From Lactiplantibacillus garii (GTDB lineage: Bacteria > Bacillota > Bacilli > Lactobacillales > Lactobacillaceae): DNA of 64,000 bases. Numbering within the stretch: the stretch's first letter is position 1; every line of letters begins with the position of its first letter. Where the stretch lies: the NCBI RefSeq assembly GCF_003885105.1, contig NZ_QWZQ01000005.1:1-64000 (forward strand), given 5' to 3'. Below, piece after piece: positions 34,147 through 42,366 of this stretch. A program made the position numbers and the translations under genes. Below the pieces are notes generated by a model. That model saw only the letters and a program-made list of their open reading frames with translations. It had not been told where the DNA came from and ran no database searches.

Positions 34147-34184
34147 ACAAAAAAAGGTCCCCTGCCTCTCAGCAGCGGGACCTT
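34147..34184 (-). terminator. Terminator of the Spx-like gene
   Basis: AAGGTCCC and GGGACCTT form the stem; on the minus strand a seven-U run follows, directly against repeat array D1. Confidence 0.85.
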
Positions 34185-34191
34185 GCGATGA

Positions 34192-34614
34192 TTAACCGAC
34201 CGCTTGCTGGTCGTCATCGTATAATTTTTGTTGAATTTCACGTAGTTCAGACTTACGCACTGAACGTGGCAAGAATGCCCGAATATCTTCTTCGTTGTAG
34301 CCAATCTGTAGCCGGCGCCCATCATAAATGATCGGCCGCTTTAACAGCTGGGGCTTTTCTACTAATAAATCTAACAGTTGGTTAAAACCAAGGTCAGACA
34401 AGTCGATGTGCAATGCTTTGAAAGCCTTAGAACGCGTTGAAACGATGTCCTCGAAGCCGTTTTCAGTGAGCCGGAGGATTTGTTTCAATTCATCGCGATC
34501 CAGAGGGTTAGCAATAATGTCGCGTTCATTGAAAGGAATGTTGTTAGCAACCAACCATGCCCGCGCACTACGGCTTGACTTGCTAGATGTTGAATAATAT
34601 AAGTTTACTGTCAC
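34192..34614 (-). CDS. Spx/ArsC-family regulator lacking the CxxC redox switch
   Basis: The 140-aa product aligns along its length with Spx, which binds the RNA polymerase alpha C-terminal domain to redirect transcription under thiol stress. Conserved parts include ARAWL, STRSKAFKAL, RPIIYDGRRLQIGYNEEDIR and FLPR. Canonical Spx begins SPSCTSC; here the same region is STSSKSS, so both switch cysteines are serine. A disulfide switch is impossible; the protein would be constitutive, controlled by abundance, or antagonistic. Start is GTG 34614 after GGAGGAA. Its paralog status is inferred. Confidence 0.85.
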   Translation of the reverse strand: MTVNLYYSTSSKSSRSARAWLVANNIPFNERDIIANPLDRDELKQILRLTENGFEDIVSTRSKAFKALHIDLSDLGFNQLLDLLVEKPQLLKRPIIYDGRRLQIGYNEEDIRAFLPRSVRKSELREIQQKLYDDDQQAVG

Positions 34615-34804
34615 GATGAATTCCTCCTAAGTTTACAGTAAATGAATCTAACACTTACTTTTATATAGTAAGTATACGAGATTAGTCAAGAATAGTCAAG
34701 GTTTGTCAGAATATTTTTCTTGATTTATTTGTGACGATTATTTGACCATTTTGCTCACCCTTATCCGAATTAGACTAGCATCTTCGACCAAATTGGTGAC
34801 GTAT

Positions 34805-34833
34805 AAAAACGGTACCTCCCTAGAGATACCGTT
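34805..34833 (-). terminator. Terminator downstream of tRNA-Asn
   Basis: AACGGTA and TACCGTT form the stem; on the minus strand five U follow. Confidence 0.8.
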
Positions 34834-34854
34834 CAAAGTACTATACGACACTAA

Positions 34855-34926
34855 CTGCCCGGGCTGGGATCGAACCAGCGACCTCTTGATTAACAGTCAA
34901 TTATTCTACCGCTGAACTACCGGGCA
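34855..34926 (-). tRNA. tRNA-Asn (GTT anticodon)
   Basis: The 72-nt minus-strand gene folds as a cloverleaf: acceptor TGCCCGG/CCGGGCA, D arm with AGCGGTA, anticodon loop CTGTTAA giving GTT, and the T loop GGTTCGATCC, with G as discriminator. No CCA is encoded. Confidence 0.95.
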
Positions 34927-35024
34927 ATGACTATGTCTGTATTTATACACGCTTTTTAATTAAATTACAACCTTTTATCAAACATTTTCAAATTATTTTC
35001 ACATAATTAATAATCTAGCAATCC

Positions 35025-35810
35025 TCATAGTGGGTATAGGCCTAACCACGATAGCACATCAAAATCTTTTGGTTTTATCATTTTCAAAAGTGTATTTCTA
35101 ATTTCACGTTCGCTTAAATTGGTTTCCAAATTAAAGTAATAGTCCCCCTGCTGATTTTGCATTGCTAACCGCCAATTACCCAGTTCCGCCCAGGCCTCGG
35201 TATCGGGAACTTGCTGTTGGTGGCGGAAGACCACGTGAAAAGTCGGTTTCCACGTTCCCTTATCCTCACCAGTGATCCGAATCAGACGGCAAACCTGCCC
35301 GTGAAATCGGCCGGCAGCGGTACCACAAATTACGATGGCCGCAACGATCATCCCGGCCCCTACGCCAAACGATCCCAGTAACAGGCTGGTCAGTAACGGC
35401 GTCGCGGTTAGCTTGGTACTGATCATCACTTCCACGCACATCAGTAACCAGATGCCCACGACCCAGCCGTTCATCCAGTTTAAGGCCACTTCGCGCGCCC
35501 GCCGGTAAACGGCCAAGCGGTAATGGTTGTCATCACTTACCACCCGTTGCGCCGTTTGGACTGAGGAATAGGCCACCGCCATTTTACCGTTGTTAAACGT
35601 GAAGGTCGTCAACGGGTGAAAAACGTCCGCCATGGCCGTCAGCGTCGCCGGTCGCAAATATTCAGCGACTACGGGCCGGGCGTCGGGAACGGCCTTAAAT
35701 TGGTACGTCATCCCCTTGATACCCGTCAGTTGGTAACCACGCTGGGCCTGCCGATTCAACCACGCCGTTTCCGCGGCGGAACCCTTTAAAAAGAACCGTA
35801 TTTTTTGCAT
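35025..35810 (-). CDS. DUF2812 membrane protein
   Basis: The 261-aa protein starts with the DUF2812 domain (FFLKGSAAETAWLNRQAQRGYQLTGI, residues 6-31, is typical: the W-L-N/E-MA-x-x-G-Y/W-x-L pattern). It then has two membrane segments (about 117-140 and 147-172) and a cytoplasmic tail. In Firmicutes such proteins are often paired with PadR regulators, but none is adjacent here. Function unknown. ATG 35810 follows GGAGG. There is no terminator-like hairpin after its stop. Confidence 0.75.
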   Translation of the reverse strand: MQKIRFFLKGSAAETAWLNRQAQRGYQLTGIKGMTYQFKAVPDARPVVAEYLRPATLTAMADVFHPLTTFTFNNGKMAVAYSSVQTAQRVVSDDNHYRLAVYRRAREVALNWMNGWVVGIWLLMCVEVMISTKLTATPLLTSLLLGSFGVGAGMIVAAIVICGTAAGRFHGQVCRLIRITGEDKGTWKPTFHVVFRHQQQVPDTEAWAELGNWRLAMQNQQGDYYFNLETNLSEREIRNTLLKMIKPKDFDVLSWLGLYPL

Positions 35811-36128
35811 GTCGGGACCTCCTGCTAATTAGAATTAATTAATTGAATCCTAATTATATGCCGATTGGTCTATTTTACAAATATAACCACACCATCGTTC
35901 GACCGGGTTACAAACTGGCTAATTATGACTGTTATTAACCCAATAAGAATGTAACCCTTTTCTATATTTCTCAATTGGTATAGTTCAATTTCATCAAAAA
36001 TCCCGGTTTGACAAGGCTGGGCCCCTGTTTATTAAGTTTCTTATATTTATTCACAAATCCCGGTAAGCGTGCTAGTATCAATTCATAATACTTTCGTATA
36101 TAAATATTACTTTTTGGAGGAATTGAAT

Positions 36129-37640
36129 ATGCCTGCCGAATACATCATGGCCATTGATGAAGGCACCACGAGTACCCGGGCCATCATCTTTAACCACGCG
36201 GGCCAAAAACTCGCCGACGCTCAACGCGAGTTTCCCCAATATTTTCCCCAGCCCGGCTGGGTCGAACACAACGCCAACGAAATTTGGAACGCGGTTTCTA
36301 GTACAATTGCCGACGTGCTAATTGAATCCGGAATCTTACCGAACCAAATTAAAGCGATTGGAATTACTAACCAGCGTGAAACAACGGTCGTTTGGGATAA
36401 AAAAACGGGGCAACCCATTTACAACGCAATCGTTTGGCAGTCTCGCCAGACCGCGCCACTTGCCGACCAGTTAGTTGAAAACGGTGCCGGTGAAATGATC
36501 CACCAGCGAACCGGTTTAGTCACCGACGCCTACTTCTCCGCAACTAAAATTCGGTGGATCTTAGACCACGTCAATGGCGCTCAGGAGCGGGCCGAGCGGG
36601 GCGAACTGCTCTTTGGGACGATTGATACCTGGTTAGTTTGGAAATTGACCGGTGGCGTCACCCACGTCACCGACTACACCAACGCGAGCCGCACGATGCT
36701 CTTCAACATTCACGATTTACAGTGGGACCAAACCATTTTAGACCTACTCAACATTCCGAAGGCCATGTTGCCAACGGTGCGTTCGAACTCTGAAATTTAC
36801 GGAACAACTCAGGATTATTTATTTTATAATTGCAAAGTTCCCATCAGTGGCATGGCCGGTGATCAGCAGGCCGCTCTGTTCGGCCAAATGGCGTTTGAAC
36901 CCGGTATGGTCAAAAACACGTACGGGACCGGAGCCTTTACCGTGATGAACCTCGGTGAACAACCGCAACTCTCCGACCATAATCTGTTGACCACGATTGC
37001 GTACGGTATCGACGGTCACGTCAGCTACGCGCTGGAGGGGTCGATCTTCGTTGCCGGCTCCGCTATCCAATGGTTGCGTGACGGCATGCAGTTAGTTCAG
37101 TCCGCGCCGGAGTCGGAAGCGCTCGCTAAACAGTCACATAATCACAACGAAGTTTACGTCGTTCCCGCTTTCACCGGCCTCGGTGCCCCTTATTGGGATT
37201 CTGATGCCCGTGGTGCCGTTTTTGGGCTTACCCGCGGTTCCACTAAGGCCGACTTCGTTAAGGCCACCCTGCAGTCGCTAGCTTACCAATCCCGTGACGT
37301 CATCGACACGATGAAGCAGGACGCGCACATTGCGATGCCCATTCTGATGGTTGACGGCGGGGCGGCCCGTAACGACTGGTTAATGCAGTTTCAAGCCGAC
37401 ATTTCCAACGTCCAGATCAACCGTGCCGCGGACCTAGAAACGACCGCGCTCGGAGCCGCATTCCTCGCGGGGCTGGCCGTCGGTTATTGGCAGGACCTTG
37501 ACGAAATTAAATCAATTCACCAATCCGGGGACGTTTTTAAACCCCAGATGTGCGCCGCGGAACGCGACAACCTCTACACGGGTTGGCAAACTGCCGTCAA
37601 AGCCGCGCAGCTCTTTAAACACGACCCTTATCAGGGCTAG
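36129..37640 (+). CDS. glpK: Glycerol kinase
   Basis: The 503-aa FGGY-family kinase phosphorylates glycerol to glycerol 3-phosphate. Motifs are [15 protein letters not shown] (phosphate 1), [32 protein letters not shown] and the second FGGY signature region [19 protein letters not shown] (near 425), with [16 protein letters not shown] 36129 follows GGAGGAATT; the in-frame extension upstream is not coding. No glpF or glpD follows. The product feeds phospholipid and, with tagD nearby, CDP-glycerol supply. Confidence 0.95.
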   Translation: MPAEYIMAIDEGTTSTRAIIFNHAGQKLADAQREFPQYFPQPGWVEHNANEIWNAVSSTIADVLIESGILPNQIKAIGITNQRETTVVWDKKTGQPIYNAIVWQSRQTAPLADQLVENGAGEMIHQRTGLVTDAYFSATKIRWILDHVNGAQERAERGELLFGTIDTWLVWKLTGGVTHVTDYTNASRTMLFNIHDLQWDQTILDLLNIPKAMLPTVRSNSEIYGTTQDYLFYNCKVPISGMAGDQQAALFGQMAFEPGMVKNTYGTGAFTVMNLGEQPQLSDHNLLTTIAYGIDGHVSYALEGSIFVAGSAIQWLRDGMQLVQSAPESEALAKQSHNHNEVYVVPAFTGLGAPYWDSDARGAVFGLTRGSTKADFVKATLQSLAYQSRDVIDTMKQDAHIAMPILMVDGGAARNDWLMQFQADISNVQINRAADLETTALGAAFLAGLAVGYWQDLDEIKSIHQSGDVFKPQMCAAERDNLYTGWQTAVKAAQLFKHDPYQG

Positions 37641-37700
37641 GAAACCGAAAGTTACTTGGTTTGTGTGAACTGACTTTTCAGCACCATTACTACGAAAAAT

Positions 37701-37876
37701 AAAGGAGGCTGTGACAAAAGTCACAGCCTCTGTTTTATCTCCGAACAATTATTGTCGAAACGGGTTTCAAAAGTCAGCGGGCTCCGCTTAACCACGTATG
37801 TCAAACAATCCAAACCCAGGATTATTCTCCATACGCCGTTAATGCTCACCCGCTAACCGACTTTTGGCACACTCTG
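37701..37876. repeat. Family C repeat, copy 3 (long form), with glpK terminator
   Basis: The GAGGCTGTGAC/GTCACAGCCTC hairpin (loop AAAA, T-rich 3' flank) ends glpK. The long palindrome contains CGTATG/CATACG and AATCC/GGATT middle stems as in copy 1, and ends GACTTTTGGCACACTCTG. Confidence 0.8.
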
Positions 37877-37907
37877 CTTTTATCACGCACTTTTTTGCTA
37901 TTGCGCT

Positions 37908-38660
37908 TTAATTTTTTAGTTCTGGCAAAAAGCCCTGACGCCGAACAACCTTCAAGAAATCCCGCCGCTTAGCCGCTGAGTGTAACGCTTCAGCGGTCAT
38001 GTGGTCCAAGTGTTCATCACGGGCGTGACTGCTGCGTCCCTGGTAGTACGCGTGAAGCTGTTCATCAAACTGTCGTAAAGTTGCTTGGTAAGTCGCCGGT
38101 TCCTGATAATGATCCTTAAATAGGATTGCTGACAACGGTAAGCGGGGCTTTTTTTCCGGCCGTTCCGTTGGGTATCCGAGTTGTAACCCAAATACCGGCA
38201 ACGTTAACGCCGGCAAGTGTAATAGATCAATCACGGCCTGCGTGTCATTATTAATGGACCCTAAAACGACGCTGCCCAGTCCCAAACTTTCCGCTACCAT
38301 GACCATGGCAGCCGTCATTAACGTGGCGTCCTCGATGCTCCCGGCAAAACGGTCAAATTCGGTCAATGCGCGCTTAGTCGCCGCTCCGGGAACCAGACCG
38401 GCATTGCGGTGCTGATCCGCCAGAACAACTAGTAACCGCCCGTTTTCACCAACCGTCGGCATCGTGGTAATCTTGGCCAACGCCGCCCGTGCCGCCGGGT
38501 CCGTCACTTCAACTAAGCTGTACGCTTGTAAGTATTGGCTAGTTGGCATCTGCTGGGCCGCCGTAATAATCCGTTCAAAAGTTTCATCCGTCACCGGCTG
38601 CGTGGTAAACGCCCGCTGGGTCCGATGAGCAGCTAAGGTCTCAATAACGCTTAAACTCAT
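37908..38660 (-). CDS. Nitroreductase-family flavin oxidoreductase, NfsA/NfrA-like
   Basis: The 250-aa FMN enzyme has the nitroreductase fold: N-terminal HRTQRAF (FMN-binding Arg), QMPTSQYLQAYSLVEV (near 40), SLGLGSVVLGSINND (near 135) and a basic PTERPEKKPRLP segment as in NADPH-dependent NfsA/NfrA. It reduces nitro or quinone compounds or FMN with NAD(P)H. ATG 38660 follows AGGAGG within the 3' end of the upstream 147-aa gene, which overlaps it by 20 bp, so the two are translationally linked. Confidence 0.85.
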   Translation of the reverse strand: MSLSVIETLAAHRTQRAFTTQPVTDETFERIITAAQQMPTSQYLQAYSLVEVTDPAARAALAKITTMPTVGENGRLLVVLADQHRNAGLVPGAATKRALTEFDRFAGSIEDATLMTAAMVMVAESLGLGSVVLGSINNDTQAVIDLLHLPALTLPVFGLQLGYPTERPEKKPRLPLSAILFKDHYQEPATYQATLRQFDEQLHAYYQGRSSHARDEHLDHMTAEALHSAAKRRDFLKVVRRQGFLPELKN

Positions 38661-39084
38661 TTATAAATTCCTCCTGTTTGTGGCGTAGCTCCTTTGACCA
38701 GTCCGTTAATTGGGGTAACACGTCTAAATTTAAGTTAAAGACGATGCGCTCACAAACTTGGTCGATCTGAATGCTGCGAAATAGTGGGTACTGGATGCGC
38801 CCTTCGGCGGGGGTTACCACTAAACTAAGGTTAGTTAATTCGTCTAGTGCCGTTTCCAACAGCGTAATTGTGCGCTGGGGAAAATACTCCCGTTGGAGCA
38901 CCGGATCGTCCAGTGAACACCCGGTCAGCGTTTCAATTTCCCGCCGGGTCAAAAGCAAACTTTCCGAATGTTCCAAAATCAAGCGGGTCAAAATACCGAC
39001 GGTCAAACGCGATTCAAAGGCATTTCGAAAACGAAAGCGAGTCTGAAAGCGTTTTTGGATAAATTGTAATAACTGGTTGTTCAA
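38641..39084 (-). CDS. Uncharacterised 147-aa soluble protein
   Basis: The protein is helical and charged, with RFRFRNAFESRLTVGI at the start and several Leu-rich helices; no membrane segment or known motif is visible. The mid-part LTRREIETLTGCSLDDPVLQ could be a helix-turn-helix-like or winged domain, but this is uncertain. Start is TTG 39084 after GAAGGGAA. It overlaps the nitroreductase gene and may regulate or partner that enzyme (inference from coupling only). Confidence 0.6.
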   Translation of the reverse strand: MNNQLLQFIQKRFQTRFRFRNAFESRLTVGILTRLILEHSESLLLTRREIETLTGCSLDDPVLQREYFPQRTITLLETALDELTNLSLVVTPAEGRIQYPLFRSIQIDQVCERIVFNLNLDVLPQLTDWSKELRHKQEEFINEFKRY

Positions 39085-39127
39085 TTACAGGTTCCCTTCT
39101 TAGTCTGCCCGGTTCACGAATCAAATT

Positions 39128-39170
39128 AAAAAACACCAGCGACAACTGATGCTTAACAAGCCCGTGCTGG
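39128..39170 (-). terminator. Possible terminator of the 102-aa gene
   Basis: CCAGC and GCTGG close a 25-nt partly paired loop; on the minus strand TGTTTTTT follows. The stem begins right at the stop codon. Confidence 0.55.
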
Positions 39171-39171
39171 A

Positions 39172-39480
39172 TTACCCAACGTGGTTTTCCTTCAAAATTA
39201 AGTTAACTTCTTCCTGCATTTCGGGAGTTTTAGTCCACTCTTCCCAGTGGTCCATCGATTCATCGGGAATCTCAAACGTCTCGTTAACGTACGCCTCGTA
39301 CTTGGCAACGTGGGTCGAATGGGGAATGTTCAACTGTAAGATCCGTACTTCTTTAATAAAACCGCGTTCAGCGGCCAGTTCAGCCCGCCCGTTCATCAGC
39401 ATGTTGCCGATTTCCATGTAAGCCGTCCCGTCGTTACGGGTAATTTCCTGAATTAAATCCAAAACTTCATGATTTTTCAA
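39172..39480 (-). CDS. Acidic 102-aa protein, unknown
   Basis: The product is acidic and soluble, with aromatic-acidic stretch MDHWEEWTKTPEMQEEVNL near the C terminus. No catalytic or metal motif is visible. Start is TTG 39480, seven bases after GAGGG. It precedes the 147-aa/nitroreductase pair on the same strand with an 87-bp gap holding a weak terminator. Array D2 lies upstream of it. I recognise no family. Confidence 0.6.
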   Translation of the reverse strand: MKNHEVLDLIQEITRNDGTAYMEIGNMLMNGRAELAAERGFIKEVRILQLNIPHSTHVAKYEAYVNETFEIPDESMDHWEEWTKTPEMQEEVNLILKENHVG

Positions 39481-39671
39481 CTTGATCCCTCACTTCAGAT
39501 TTTAGTATACCGACGCACGGAAAGCGTGTCAAAAAGTAGCCCCACCAACCCATGCGTTACCACTCACGATTTCCCGTACCCACGTGAAAAAGTCCCGCTT
39601 ACCATGCAACTGGGATCTTCTTATCACGGCAAGCGGGTTGTTAATTTCTGAAAACTGGGTAAGTTGGGACT

Positions 39672-39971
39672 TGGTTCGGGACGGCAACAGCATGATGCCC
39701 TAACCGCTCAACTTACCTTAATTGCCGAAACGTGTTCCGGTTCGACTGGCGATTCCGGTTAGCTACGTAGCCAGCATTATGCCCAAACCGCATAATACTG
39801 CCTACTAGGCTAATCCTCGTCTCCAACCCGTCGAAAACTTCACACTCTATCGAAACGTGCTCAGGTCAAGCTGGGGTTGTGGTTAGCTACGTCACCAGCA
39901 TTATGCCCAAACCGCATAATACTGATGACTAGGCTAATCCTCGCCCCAACCCGCTTGAACTTCACACTCTA
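39672..39971. repeat. Tandem structured repeat array, family D, locus 2
   Basis: Two full units plus a degenerate one are in the same order as locus 1. The first full unit matches the GTTCGACTGG type and the second the GTCAAGCTGGGG type, so the pair was copied as a block. The array ends CACACTCTAC against the terminator of the putative small RNA. A CCCGCTT/AAGCGGG hairpin lies at 39593-39637. Confidence 0.8.
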
Positions 39972-40048
39972 CAAAAAACCACTATCCAAAGATAGTGGTC
40001 GGCATAAGAGAGAAAGAGAATTGATTAGAAGGTAACTAAATACCTTAC
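39972..40048 (-). ncRNA. Putative catabolite-controlled small RNA, about 77 nt
   Basis: A promoter with a cre match (40055-40083) is followed after about 77 nt by an intrinsic terminator (CCACTATC/GATAGTGG, loop CAAA, six U), with no open frame between them beyond 7 codons without an RBS. The predicted RNA has a 5' hairpin AAGGTA/TACCTT, then an unpaired C/U-rich stretch (TTCTCTTTCTCTCTT) that could pair with GA-rich ribosome-binding sites, then the terminator. This is the layout of trans-acting small RNAs. Promoter and terminator are seen; transcription and targets are inferred. Confidence 0.65.
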
Positions 40049-40054
40049 AAACTA

Positions 40055-40083
40055 AGGATAAGCGAAATTGTAAGCGTTGTCAA
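40055..40083 (-). promoter_or_regulatory. Promoter with perfect cre for the small RNA
   Basis: On the minus strand consensus TTGACA (40083-40078), a 17-base spacer and TATCCT (40060-40055). On the plus strand TGTAAGCGTTGTCA (40069-40082) matches the cre consensus at every fixed position and covers the -35 and spacer, so CcpA should repress it. Confidence 0.75.
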
Positions 40084-40263
40084 CAGTAAGTCAAAATAAA
40101 TGGATAAATTATTTAAATTTAATTTTGTTTATCATTCACAAATTTATAAAACCCGTTTTCCACGTTTCAATACCGACCTGACGCTATTTAAGCGGCCTAT
40201 TCGCCCTTTGCAGTTTTGTAAGTTCACCTTATTATTTACTATTTAACGCAAATCGCGTGCACC

Positions 40264-40301
40264 AAAAAACGTAACCACCGAATCAAGTGATTACGTTTTT
40301 T
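40264..40301. terminator. Terminator downstream of the 674-aa transferase
   Basis: AAACGTAACCAC and GTGATTACGTTT pair with one mismatch between A and T runs; probably two-way. The gap 40084-40263 is otherwise AT-rich with no gene. Confidence 0.8.
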
Positions 40302-40326
40302 TATGATGATTATTTCGTGAAATTTA

Positions 40327-42351
40327 TTAGTGCTGGGTTTCAATCTGGTGCACCACGTAGTTGACAACTTTTAGGGAGGCCAATCCGTCATTAATGGCAC
40401 AGAAGCGTTCGTAAAATTTCTGGAACTTCGGGTCGTTACTCATATCCGGTTGCTGTAAGTACTCCGCCACCCCGTTTAATAGGTCCGGCTCGTTCTGGGC
40501 AATTTTACCCGGCAGGTCTTTCTCATAATCGAGATAGAAGCCCCGTAACTCGTCCTTATACAGGTGATAATCGTACGGATAAAAGAGAATGGGCCGCTGC
40601 AAATAGGCGTAGTCGAAGAACACACTCGAATAGTCGGTGATCAACAGGTCCGACACTAGGTACAATTCCGAAATGTTCGGGTAACTCGAAAGGTCGTACA
40701 CAAAGTCACCGTACGCCGAAACGTCTAGCGCGTTAGAAATGAGGTAGTGCATCCGTAAAATTAAAACGGTGTCTTCCCCGAAACGTTGTTGGAAATCATC
40801 CAAGCTGAACGGTAATTCAAAGGTGTACTTTCCCTTCTCCGCAAACTGGTTATCCCGGTAAGTAGGCGCGTACATGACGACCTTTTTATCTAAGGGAATG
40901 TTTAACTTCTGCTTGATTGCCGTAATGTCGTCCGCCGTTGAATTGATCAACTCGTCGTTACGCGGATAACCAACTTTTAAGATCTGGTTTTTAAACCCAA
41001 ACGCCGAACGGAAAATTTGGGTCGAATAGTCGTTAGGACTGATCAACGCGTCCCAACGATTGGCTTCCTGCACAAAGTTACGGTGGTACGCCGCCGTATT
41101 CGTCCCCGGCATCGTGACGTTTTCAATGTCTAAGCCCAGTTTTTTCAACGGGGTCCCGTGCCACGTTTGGACGTAAGTTAAGTACTTGGGTTTCTTGACC
41201 CAGGCCGGAAAACGGGCGTTACTGATCCAGTACTGGGCCTTTTCCATCGTCCGAACCCACATGGTCGTGCGCCGCACAATGTACGGGATGTCGTTAGCTT
41301 TACAATACGGAACTGTCTCCCGTTCGACCGACCAGATGAAACGGAAACCGGGGTACAACTTCTTAAACATCTGATAAATGGCTAACGGACTGTCACTGAC
41401 CTGCCGACCGCCAAAGCTTTCAAAAATGATGGTTGTCGCGTCAAACGGCCGGTGCCCCTTTTTAAACAACCATTTCATGTAGCGGGTGTTGACCTTTTGG
41501 TTTAACCGGTGCACCACGTTTTTAACCCGACCAGCTTTACGCCCAACTGCGGCCACCTTGGCACTCAGCGGGACGGGCGGGACCGTCTCAACGGCAATGC
41601 CGTTATTAAACGTTTTGCTGATTCGAACGACTTGCCCCCCACTTTGAACCTGGGACACACGCTGACCAGCCAGTGGTCGGGCCAAAATGACCCGTTGGCG
41701 CACGTGTTGCTGGCCAAAGTCGTACTCAATGTAGACGTTAAAGGGCCCGTTTTCCGTTAAATTATCTACCGGTACCGTAATTGAGAAAATGCCCCGCAAC
41801 AAGTCGGTCGTATCACTATATTGATAAACCGTCTGCGTAGCGTGATTTTCCAAGAACAACGTCTGGTTGACCAGTGGTTCGCCGTTGATGGAGCTGTACC
41901 CGGTCACCGTTAACCCGTCCTGCGTTAAGTTAATACTATTAATTGCGAAGTCCGTACGCGTCTGCTGGGTATGAATATCAAACAGCGCGTGGTCCTGCGC
42001 GTCGGAGTTAAACTGAAAATAACTGTCTAACGTTAACTGGTGCCGGTCAGAAACGTACTCACTTTCAACTTGTAACAGGTAGTGCTGGTCTTCAACGTTA
42101 AACGTAAAGTACATTTCCCACGAAAATTCACTCTGACCCGGTTGTTCAAAGGTGAATTTTTGTGCGTCAATCGTAAGTCTAACCATGTTATTGCGGACTC
42201 GCCGGTGAATGGGAATACACAACGAGGTCAACGCGTTTTTTTCCATAAAAATCATTGCGAGGTTTTCAACCGCGAAGGGGACGTCAATTAATTCGAGTTC
42301 TAACGACTGCTTGCCCTTTTTGGGATGAACGCCTGATAAAATTGCACGCAT
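40327..42351 (-). CDS. CDP-glycerol glycerophosphotransferase, TagF/TagB-like, with N-terminal extension
   Basis: The 674-aa protein has an N-terminal region (about 1-260) of beta-rich character without catalytic motifs. The C-terminal glyphos_transf domain (about 290-670) holds QTWHGTPLKKLGLDIENV, ISPNDYSTQIFRSAF, GYPRNDEL, YAPTYRDNQ and LLITDYSSVFFDYAYLQRPI. Such membrane-associated enzymes add glycerol phosphate from CDP-glycerol to the teichoic acid chain. The extension may bind membrane or substrate. It is third in a minus-strand run tagD, 286-aa protein, this gene. ATG 42351 follows GGGGC. Confidence 0.85.
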   Translation of the reverse strand: MRAILSGVHPKKGKQSLELELIDVPFAVENLAMIFMEKNALTSLCIPIHRRVRNNMVRLTIDAQKFTFEQPGQSEFSWEMYFTFNVEDQHYLLQVESEYVSDRHQLTLDSYFQFNSDAQDHALFDIHTQQTRTDFAINSINLTQDGLTVTGYSSINGEPLVNQTLFLENHATQTVYQYSDTTDLLRGIFSITVPVDNLTENGPFNVYIEYDFGQQHVRQRVILARPLAGQRVSQVQSGGQVVRISKTFNNGIAVETVPPVPLSAKVAAVGRKAGRVKNVVHRLNQKVNTRYMKWLFKKGHRPFDATTIIFESFGGRQVSDSPLAIYQMFKKLYPGFRFIWSVERETVPYCKANDIPYIVRRTTMWVRTMEKAQYWISNARFPAWVKKPKYLTYVQTWHGTPLKKLGLDIENVTMPGTNTAAYHRNFVQEANRWDALISPNDYSTQIFRSAFGFKNQILKVGYPRNDELINSTADDITAIKQKLNIPLDKKVVMYAPTYRDNQFAEKGKYTFELPFSLDDFQQRFGEDTVLILRMHYLISNALDVSAYGDFVYDLSSYPNISELYLVSDLLITDYSSVFFDYAYLQRPILFYPYDYHLYKDELRGFYLDYEKDLPGKIAQNEPDLLNGVAEYLQQPDMSNDPKFQKFYERFCAINDGLASLKVVNYVVHQIETQH

Positions 42352-42366
42352 TAAAAACGCCCCTTT

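Noticed and set aside
36060-36085. cre-like sequence upstream of glpK (GGTAAGCGTGCTAG)
   Set aside because: Several fixed positions of the cre consensus do not match.
39972-40048. Seven-codon ATG frame inside the putative small RNA
   Set aside because: No ribosome-binding site precedes it and it runs into the terminator stem; treated as non-coding.
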